Assembly (NCBI RefSeq): GCF_000743355.1
Contig: NZ_JQEI01000031.1
Location: 1-52,324 of the forward strand
Length of the DNA: 52,324 nucleotides
Direction: 5' to 3'
Origin: Serratia sp. Ag1
Lineage (GTDB): Bacteria; Pseudomonadota; Gammaproteobacteria; Enterobacterales; Enterobacteriaceae
This document shows, piece by piece, positions 43,851 through 50,292 of the stretch. The stretch's first letter is position 1. Each line of letters opens with the position of its first letter. Made by a program: the position numbers and the translations under genes. A model generated the notes under the pieces. That model did not search any database. It was not told the origin of the DNA and saw only the letters and a program-made list of their open reading frames with translations.

Positions 43851-43890
43851 ATACTCGTCATACTTCAAGTTGTTCGTTCAGTTACCGCGT
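43851..43890. repeat. ERIC end fragment
   Basis: ATACTCGTCATACTTCAAGTTG matches the terminal part of the complete ERIC element at 28155. The matching core and opposite end are missing, so this is a truncated or decayed copy just after the adhesin stop. Confidence 0.5.
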
Positions 43891-43919
43891 TACTCGAATG
43901 ACTTCGGTTAGAGATGAAT

Positions 43920-44951
43920 TTAGGCTTTTGGCGTGATCATAAAATTTAATGTGTCGGTATGCATGCCCGCTTGGGTGGTTGCATTCTTGAACAGATTGAT
44001 TTTTGGCGTCCAGCACATTTCGCTGCGTTTATCGACGCTGCTGGGCAACTGTGAGAGCGTAATGTAATTAGCGGCAGTGGCCGGGAAGTTAAAGTTATTG
44101 CCCGTCACCCCGTCATTACTCACTAGTTGCAGGTTATACAGCAACTGGCTGCCGTTGCTGCCATTCAGGGCAAACAGGTTGCGCCCCCCTTGCGAGCTGT
44201 AACTGTTGCTGACGCTCAGGGCATAGCTATTAGCCTTAACCTTGTCGGTGAGATAGTTCACGCACAGGTTGTTACTTGCCACGGCATTGATCGTAGCCGC
44301 ATAACCGTTGCCCGCCACCGAAACGTCTGGCAGGTCACCCACGTCCGCCGTCCCTAATATCCATTGGGCCGTTTTCAGCGTGAATTTGGGGTCTGAATTG
44401 ATCAGATCCTCCCTTGGGGGTGCGATCGCCGTAGATGAACCTGCCAGACAGCCTGTTGTCCTGCCAGGGACGGCAAAATACCATCCCGAGATAGTTTGAT
44501 CCGGGGATACAAATCTTGTATCTATCCTGAGAGCCGGGTAAATCAAGGGGTTGCTCATATCGAACCTGACCTTGACAGAACCTGTGACGTTCCGCAGTAC
44601 GGACCCGAACGGTGGTACGATCGCTATCCCGCCATCACTCTGTTTGATGACTTGCGCGTTACCTAATGTTAACGCGAGCGTAAAGTCTGCCACTTGCAGC
44701 GGTGACGGCGTGACAGTTGGCATCGTTTGTCCACCGATGAATCCATTCACTGGGATCGGTATACCGACATAAATTATGTTGAGAGTCTGAGTTGTAGGAA
44801 AGTTATCTGCAACAAAATTAAATGAACCTTCCCAGATGCCATTACCAATCTCGGTAACCAGGCAGTTACTGATGTTGACAACTGCTTGAGCGCCCGTCAT
44901 ACCCAGCAGACCTGAAGCACAAGCCAATACAGAAAAAATCTTCGTTTTCAT
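43920..44951 (-). CDS. CS1/CFA-I-type fimbrial tip adhesin (CooD/CfaE-like)
   Basis: 343 residues with signal peptide MKTKIFSVLACASGLLGMTGAQA. The size and layout fit the CfaE/CooD/CblD pilus-tip family (about 360 residues): an N-terminal domain of about 190 residues that would bind receptor, then a pilin-like domain. Four cysteines of the mature protein (NCLVTE, TGCLAG, NNLCVNY, EMCWTP) could form two disulfides. It is the fourth gene of the minus-strand cluster pilin-usher-minor pilin-adhesin. The family call rests on context and general layout rather than on a motif I can name with certainty. Confidence 0.7.
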   Translation of the reverse strand: MKTKIFSVLACASGLLGMTGAQAVVNISNCLVTEIGNGIWEGSFNFVADNFPTTQTLNIIYVGIPIPVNGFIGGQTMPTVTPSPLQVADFTLALTLGNAQVIKQSDGGIAIVPPFGSVLRNVTGSVKVRFDMSNPLIYPALRIDTRFVSPDQTISGWYFAVPGRTTGCLAGSSTAIAPPREDLINSDPKFTLKTAQWILGTADVGDLPDVSVAGNGYAATINAVASNNLCVNYLTDKVKANSYALSVSNSYSSQGGRNLFALNGSNGSQLLYNLQLVSNDGVTGNNFNFPATAANYITLSQLPSSVDKRSEMCWTPKINLFKNATTQAGMHTDTLNFMITPKA

Positions 44952-45055
44952 TACACATTATCCTCTATGTTTGTGGAAACCCGTTGCCGGGTTCGCTATT
45001 TACCATCGGTCACACCGGCCTCATGCCAGACCGACCTGCCAGTAACGCGGCAGCC

Positions 45056-45577
45056 TTAAACCTGAACTTCAAACAGCAGTACCAGCTTGCCCAGGTAATT
45101 GCCTGAGATACTGCCCAATACCCCTTGTGGCTGAAGTGCGCTCAAAGACAGCAGATAACTGCCACTTGAGGTGTCGCCGACCAGCGGCGGATTGCTGAAG
45201 GCAACCGGCGTGGTACTCAGGGCCTGCAGTGATGTGGGCGTGCTGCCAAAGCTCACCTGCTCAGTGGTGAATGTCAGTTCGGGTTTGGTTTCATGCGTCA
45301 GCACCAGCGGGTTCACCAGCGACACCGCAAAATTGCGCTCGTTACGGATGCTGACCTGCACCGGCACCTGGGCCTGGTAGCAGGTGGTGTCACTGCCTGT
45401 GCTGTTGCTCAGCGTAAGCGTGTCGTACCAGCCGCCACCGGGTTTTTCTACGGTGATCTTTGGCATTTGAGTCAGGGTAATGCTGACCGGTACGCCGCCT
45501 AATGGGGTATCTGCTGCACTTACCAGACCCACCCACAGCAGTAATAGCGTGGTGAGTGCCTGTTTCCAATGGTTCAT
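45056..45577 (-). CDS. CS1-type minor pilin-like subunit
   Basis: 173 residues from ATG 45577 with AGGA upstream; an earlier ATG would add five residues. A signal peptide (MNHWKQALTTLLLLWVGLVSA) is followed by a beta-rich domain. Its C-terminal segment GNYLGKLVLLFEVQV is clearly parallel to GAYQGDLVMLFEPKA of the major pilin, so it belongs to the same subunit family with low overall identity. A single Cys (TTCYQAQV) has no obvious partner. The usual CS1 operons have chaperone-pilin-usher-adhesin only, so this subunit is extra, possibly an adaptor below the tip. Confidence 0.65.
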   Translation of the reverse strand: MNHWKQALTTLLLLWVGLVSAADTPLGGVPVSITLTQMPKITVEKPGGGWYDTLTLSNSTGSDTTCYQAQVPVQVSIRNERNFAVSLVNPLVLTHETKPELTFTTEQVSFGSTPTSLQALSTTPVAFSNPPLVGDTSSGSYLLSLSALQPQGVLGSISGNYLGKLVLLFEVQV

Positions 45578-45597
45578 CTGTGTTCCTGTCATTTGTT

Positions 45598-47850
45598 TTA
45601 AGCCACCACACAGGTGTAGTAATTGTCTTTTGGTTTGGTCAGGTCACAGCGATAGCGCCCCTGTTTGCCGCTCACGGTGATTTCCTTCAGCAGCGTCGAA
45701 GACGCCAGCGAGAACAACCCGTTCGGATAAACCGTATCGCCACTCTCCTGCAGCGTCCCGCTGACCGGTGCACCCTGCGAGTCCACCAGGAAACCGTTGT
45801 ACAACAGGTTCATGCTCACCTCTGCTTTCACCGGGTATACCTGGCCCGGATGGGCGCGAACCACGTTGGCCGGCAGGCGGATATTCATATCCATCCCGCT
45901 ATCCACCGTTTGTGCCCGCGCAAAGGTTACGTCCTGGTAGCTTGCCAGCGGCACGGCATAGGTGCTGCCCCCACCTACCGGGGTGCCTTCTACCTTGAAG
46001 CCGTATTTCGCCTCCCCCAGCTTCGGCGTGGTCACCAGCAGGGCGGCACCGCTCGGGCTGGTGCGCCCCAGCGCGATCCCGTCTTTGCTGACAGCCAGCA
46101 TGCCGTTGTAGTTGAAGCTGCCGCTGGTCACGTCATTGTCCACCCCGACCCGCACAGAGGCGTCCCCGCGGGTGCCGCTGCGGCGAGCACTTAGCCCCAC
46201 GGCGTTGGTGCGGCCTATTTCGCTGAAGTCCACGCCCGCGTAGGTGGTGCCAGTGCTGTCCTCAAACTCGCGGCTGTAGCTGCCACCGGTATGGAGCTTG
46301 CCGCCGTAATACGCAGCGTTCAGCGTGCCGGTATTGCGGTCCAGCATGATGGTGGTATTCAGGAACAACCCGTAATTGTTGTTACTGTCGTTAAAGCCCC
46401 CCTTCTGTACCCCGGTGGAGATCACCGCCCAGACCCCATTGCCGCGCCAGTTCCAGGAGCTCTGCAACTGGTGACGTTCGCTGTTGGCAAAACGGCTGTA
46501 GTTGTAGCCCAGACGGGTAGGACCAAACTGACGGCTGTAGCTGAAGGTGGTGCTGTTACTCGCCGGGTACAACGTGGAGACGGCCGTATTCTGGTACTGC
46601 GACGCCGTCAGGTAACCCAGTTGCTGGTTGCCTGCCGTCAGGCTGGCATAGCCCCCGACGTGTTTTTCACCGGCCATCAGCCCCACAGTCGGGGTCACGT
46701 CCACGTCGGCCACCTGCATCGGCCGGGTCAGGTTGTGCTCCATGGCCCAACTGTTGCCGCTGCCCTTGAGCAGGGCACTGCTGGCGGCAAACCAATCGGT
46801 CTGGAAACTGGTCCCCATATTGAGCAGGGTACGTTTGGTATCCAACTCCTTGCCGAGCGTCAGGTACCAGCCGGTACCGCCGCCGTAGTTGATGTTGGCA
46901 ATCTGCTGGTTTTCGGTGCTGACTATCCGGCCGCTGCGGTTGATCAAACGGATCTCCACACTGTAGAACCCGCCGGGCAACTGGTTGTAATCAATCTCGT
47001 TGCGGCCAATCACCGCCGGTACGCGGCGGATCAGGCGGCCATCGCGGTAAAACTCGTAGTCCCCCTCGGCAGTGGCAAACAGCACCATCTTGCCGGCAGA
47101 CTGGTTGTCGAGTTCCAGGTTTTCCTGGCTGCCCAGGGTGACGAACTGGTCAAAGCTCGGGTTCAACGACGTGTTGACGCTGCCCGCAACGTTGTCGCGG
47201 CTGTCCTGGCGGCCACCGCGCAAGTAGGTACTGGCGAAGTTCTTTTGCAGATACCAGGTACTGACGCCCTGATCGGTAGTATGAACGTCGTAATTCTGGC
47301 TCTGGTTATAGTACCAGTTGAAGTAACCATAACTCTGGGCAGGTAAACCCAGGAACCCTTGGCCGAAGGCGGAAACGGCCTGGTACTCGTTCGAGGCGGT
47401 ACGCACATCCAACGACTGGTTATGAATAAAGCCGAAGCTTGTCTGTGGTTTTACATAATGTTGGCTACCATTGGTAATGCTCAGCGACTGTTTGACTTTA
47501 TCCAAAGAGACGAACTGACCATCAACCGTGTAATCACAACCATTGGGGCAAACCGCATAGGGGATATTGGCCAGCACCTTGTTGAGCAAGGCGATCTGCT
47601 CGGTGGACACCCCATTCTGGCGGTAGAGAGCCTCATTGAAAGAAAGGCGGTTGTCTTTTGCTGACCAACTGATTGGCCCTGGTAGCGGTTTACTGTCGAG
47701 GGTGGCAAGATACTGTATGGAGGTATCTTGTTCGGTATCGGAAAAACCGGCAGGAACCTGATATTCGATCTGGGTACTCTCTGCATATGTCGCGGCTGAT
47801 GGCGCCAATAACAATAAGCCGGTTGCCCATCCTGGGATAATTTTTTTCAT
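45598..47850 (-). CDS. CS1-type fimbrial outer-membrane usher, complete copy
   Basis: 750 residues from ATG 47850; an ATG 13 codons upstream is unlikely, and GGAG precedes 47850. After a signal peptide (to about residue 23) a Cys pair (AVCPNGCDY) lies in the N-terminal domain. A long beta-barrel follows, then a C-terminal domain with a second Cys pair (RYRCDLTK, YYTCVVA). It belongs to the alternate (CS1/CFA-I/Tcf) usher family that secretes and polymerises pilin; it is shorter than CooC/CfaC (about 870). It ends 20 bp before the minor pilin gene. Codons 1-352 resemble the plus-strand usher loosely, and later codons almost perfectly. Confidence 0.85.
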   Translation of the reverse strand: MKKIIPGWATGLLLLAPSAATYAESTQIEYQVPAGFSDTEQDTSIQYLATLDSKPLPGPISWSAKDNRLSFNEALYRQNGVSTEQIALLNKVLANIPYAVCPNGCDYTVDGQFVSLDKVKQSLSITNGSQHYVKPQTSFGFIHNQSLDVRTASNEYQAVSAFGQGFLGLPAQSYGYFNWYYNQSQNYDVHTTDQGVSTWYLQKNFASTYLRGGRQDSRDNVAGSVNTSLNPSFDQFVTLGSQENLELDNQSAGKMVLFATAEGDYEFYRDGRLIRRVPAVIGRNEIDYNQLPGGFYSVEIRLINRSGRIVSTENQQIANINYGGGTGWYLTLGKELDTKRTLLNMGTSFQTDWFAASSALLKGSGNSWAMEHNLTRPMQVADVDVTPTVGLMAGEKHVGGYASLTAGNQQLGYLTASQYQNTAVSTLYPASNSTTFSYSRQFGPTRLGYNYSRFANSERHQLQSSWNWRGNGVWAVISTGVQKGGFNDSNNNYGLFLNTTIMLDRNTGTLNAAYYGGKLHTGGSYSREFEDSTGTTYAGVDFSEIGRTNAVGLSARRSGTRGDASVRVGVDNDVTSGSFNYNGMLAVSKDGIALGRTSPSGAALLVTTPKLGEAKYGFKVEGTPVGGGSTYAVPLASYQDVTFARAQTVDSGMDMNIRLPANVVRAHPGQVYPVKAEVSMNLLYNGFLVDSQGAPVSGTLQESGDTVYPNGLFSLASSTLLKEITVSGKQGRYRCDLTKPKDNYYTCVVA
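45839..46794 (-). repeat. Left arm of 956-bp inverted repeat (usher 3' part)
   Basis: Reverse complement of 51349-52304 with three substitutions by my line-by-line comparison, opposite plus-strand positions 51420, about 51891 and 52052. There are no gaps. Outside this tract the usher copies differ frequently. Confidence 0.9.
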
Positions 47851-47946
47851 GATGGACAACTCCAAAATAATGTTTATTAAAAACATCAATAAAAACCAAT
47901 AGCAAAAAAAGTTTTTTTGTTATTATTCTCTATTGTTTTTTAGTAA

Positions 47947-47976
47947 TAATTAGGGTTATAGAAATAACCCTAATTA
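47947..47976 (-). promoter_or_regulatory. Hairpin between pilin and usher, left copy
   Basis: TAATTAGGGTTAT and ATAACCCTAATTA form a perfect 13-bp stem with a 4-nt loop, 28 bp after the pilin stop. On the minus strand no T-run follows. A hairpin here is common in pilus operons, where it keeps pilin mRNA in excess of usher mRNA. Confidence 0.6.
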
Positions 47977-48004
47977 CTTAATTAAAAGCGATAATTAAAA
48001 TATA

Positions 48005-48499
48005 TTATGCTTTTGGTTCGAACAGCATCACCAGGTCACCTTGATATGCGCCGTTGGTTGAACCTGTTGCGTTGGTTGGCGCATTGGCAGTGATTTTCAG
48101 CGTATAGGTGTTGTCATAGCCCCCCGGTGCTGTGGTGGTCTGAGTGATTTTCAGAGGTGTGCCCTGAGCAACTGCTTTACCCGCGAAGCTAACCGCAACG
48201 TTAGACAGCTGAGCACCGTCAGCACGCGCAACAGTCAGTGGCTGTACCAGAGAAACATTCACTTCGGTGTCAGTGGTGTAAACACGCACTGGCAGATCGT
48301 TAGAAGCGAATGAAGTCTGGGTGTAGTCTTTGGCGAACAGTTCTTCTTTGTCATACCAGGTGCTGCCGTCTGGCTTAGAAACAAAGATGGCATCATTGAT
48401 ATTTGCGACAATAGTAATCTCTTTTTTGATACCAGCAGCGTGAGCCATACCGGTAGACAGAACAGCAGCAGCGACAACAGACAGAAGTGTCTTTTTCAT
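48005..48499 (-). CDS. CS1-type major pilin, left copy
   Basis: 164 residues. The signal peptide MKKTLLSVVAAAVLSTGMAHA is followed by AGIKKEITIVANINDAIFV, where mature CS1 pilins carry the donor-strand segment (compare VEKxITVTASV in CfaB/CooA). The end GAYQGDLVMLFEPKA matches the family C-terminus. There are no cysteines, typical for this class. It differs from the right copy at ten residues, mostly in the second half. It is first gene of the minus-strand cluster; the AAGGTAAG before the ATG is a moderate ribosome-binding site. Confidence 0.85.
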   Translation of the reverse strand: MKKTLLSVVAAAVLSTGMAHAAGIKKEITIVANINDAIFVSKPDGSTWYDKEELFAKDYTQTSFASNDLPVRVYTTDTEVNVSLVQPLTVARADGAQLSNVAVSFAGKAVAQGTPLKITQTTTAPGGYDNTYTLKITANAPTNATGSTNGAYQGDLVMLFEPKA

Positions 48500-49568
48500 T
48501 ACGTCTTACCTTTTAAAATTTAACTTATTTGGTTTGGGGTATTTGCCTGCTAAACTTAATGCGATTAAATTTTTTCAATATATTCATCATGCTTCAATTT
48601 TCATAAGGGGTGACTTTTTTAATCAGTCCATTTGTGGGTTTCACCACATTGGGCCGTCGAGTCGCCACCTTTTTGCAAATTGAATTTTTCAGTCTATATG
48701 TGAAGAAAACCATTAAGTATTAGAGGTAAATTTAATTAGACATAGAAAGGGGGGTATAATTAAGCCACTAACTAAATCAGTAGGGGGAATATAAGATTAT
48801 TCTCTGTTTATGTAAATCCAACATTTTTTTATCCGTCATGCAAAAAAATTATACCATAGTGATAAAAGATATTTTTATTTAATAAAAATCAATTAGTTAA
48901 GTTTTTTTGTTGTTTTGCTATGCCGTGACTTTATTAATCTTATCCTGATTTTCTGTTAAACCGCATTTATTTTATGGGAATAATGGTATGGTTGCTCCAG
49001 GTTTTCAACAATTGTGCCGTAACGCCGTGACCTCTTGCATGCCAAATCTATCCAATCGCCCTTGACAAGAATGACTTTAAATTAAGATTTTTCTCATTTG
49101 TGTGTGTGATATCGAGCCCTTCCTGGCTGGCTGCTTCCGAATCACCGGTAACAATTTCACCGATTGAGATATTTCAAATTACTTGGGTACTGCCTGCGTT
49201 ACCCGACCCAGGTCGGGCCCGCTCCTATGGGTTAGTTCTTGTTGCCAACAAGTAACTTGAATTATTTGGCATAGAGGTTCTAAATCAACTAACTCCACAC
49301 ACGATTAGTCATTTTTGTTATCAATGATAGAAAATCATTAACTCCCCAGACCCAAGGAAAAGTCTTATATTAGTCTCCGTGGTTAAGGGGCTTGCTGATT
49401 GAAGTTTTTCTGTCGTGTCTGGCTTCTTTGTTGACCATAAAAAATAAATCTTGGTTATCATCCTTTATTGAGCTGGCAAGCCATTTGATGATGGTTATTG
49501 ACTATGTTCAGTACTGGATTAAAACGTTTCTTAATGAATAAGATCGTCTTGAAAAAGGAAAAGTAATA
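48500..49568. other. Head-to-head intergenic region between the two pilin genes
   Basis: These 1069 bp are AT-rich and hold no credible gene. They must contain both divergent pilin promoters, but no convincing -35/-10 pair could be chosen; a TTGACT at about 49498 upstream of the right pilin is one candidate -35. An ERIC-like relic lies at 49166-49275. Long A/T runs around 48825-48920 would suit H-NS binding, which is an inference. Confidence 0.6.
49166..49275. repeat. Degenerate ERIC-like element
   Basis: TTCAAATTACTTG (49173-49185) and CAAGTAACTTGAA (49249-49261) are near-perfect inverted ends resembling ERIC ends, with ATTATTTGGCATAG beyond. The centre has CCCGAC/GTCGGG (49202-49217), comparable with the ERIC core hairpin. 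It is strongly decayed. Confidence 0.4.
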
Positions 49569-50063
49569 ATGAAAAAGATTCTTCTGTCTGTTGTCGCTGC
49601 TGCTGTTCTGTCTACCGGTATGGCTCACGCTGCTGGTATCAATAAAGAGATCGCTATTGTTGCAAATATCAATGATGCCATCTTTGTTTCTAAGCCAGAC
49701 GGCAGCACCTGGTATGACAAAGAAGAACTGTTCGCCAAAGACTACACCCAGACTTCATTCGCTTCTAACGATCTGCCAGTGCGTGTTTACACCACTGACA
49801 CCGAAGTGAATGTTTCTCTGGTACAGCCACTGACTGTTGCACGTGCTGATGGTGCCCAGCTGTCTAGCGTTGCTGTTAGCTTCGCGGGTAAAGCGGTTGT
49901 TCAGGGCACGCCTGTGAAAGTCATTCAGACCACCGCTGCACCAGGTGGCTATGACAACACCTATACGCTGAAGATCACTGCTAAAGCGCCAACCAACGCC
50001 ACAGGTTCTACCAACGGCGCATATCAGGGTGACCTGGTTATGCTGTTCGAACCAAAAGCATAA
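49569..50063 (+). CDS. CS1-type major pilin, right copy
   Basis: 164 residues, about 94% identical to the left copy. The differences are at signal position 4, three residues or so near the mature N-terminus and the rest around residues 100-140. The signal peptide, donor-strand segment and GAYQGDLVMLFEPKA end are conserved. AAAAAGGAAAAG precedes the ATG. It is followed 229 bp later by the right usher. Synonymous changes are spread through the gene, so this copy was not recently converted in the way the usher 3' half was. Confidence 0.85.
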   Translation: MKKILLSVVAAAVLSTGMAHAAGINKEIAIVANINDAIFVSKPDGSTWYDKEELFAKDYTQTSFASNDLPVRVYTTDTEVNVSLVQPLTVARADGAQLSSVAVSFAGKAVVQGTPVKVIQTTAAPGGYDNTYTLKITAKAPTNATGSTNGAYQGDLVMLFEPKA

Positions 50064-50102
50064 TATAGTCGCATAATATTCTTTATTGAACATTATTCAT
50101 TT

Positions 50103-50128
50103 AATAGGGTTGCTTAGGTGACCCTATT
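50103..50128 (+). promoter_or_regulatory. Hairpin between pilin and usher, right copy
   Basis: AATAGGGT and ACCCTATT form a perfect 8-bp stem with a 10-nt loop, 39 bp after the pilin stop. It is followed by GTTTAGGTTTTTTG, so it can act as a partial terminator between pilin and usher. It is different in sequence from the left-copy hairpin but in the same place. Confidence 0.6.
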
Positions 50129-50292
50129 GTTTAGGTTTTTTGCAATACATTTAAGTTTAATGTGTTTACAGTGCAAATAGCCGTTTTTTAATTTGCTGCG
50201 GAAAACATCAATAAAACAAAATTGTTTTATTGCAAATAATATTAGGTTAATAACCTTTGACGTTAATTACTTCTTTATAGAATGGAATCTCC

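Noticed and set aside
46291..47346. 351-codon open frame on the plus strand opposite the left usher
   Set aside because: It is antisense to a clear usher gene, and an equivalent frame (50797-51852, minus) lies opposite the second copy. No ribosome-binding site or known domain; it is a shadow of the usher codon pattern.
48500..49568. Site-specific invertase or recombinase gene for a fimbrial switch
   Set aside because: No tyrosine or serine recombinase reading frame is present here or elsewhere in the window; any inversion would have to rely on homologous recombination.
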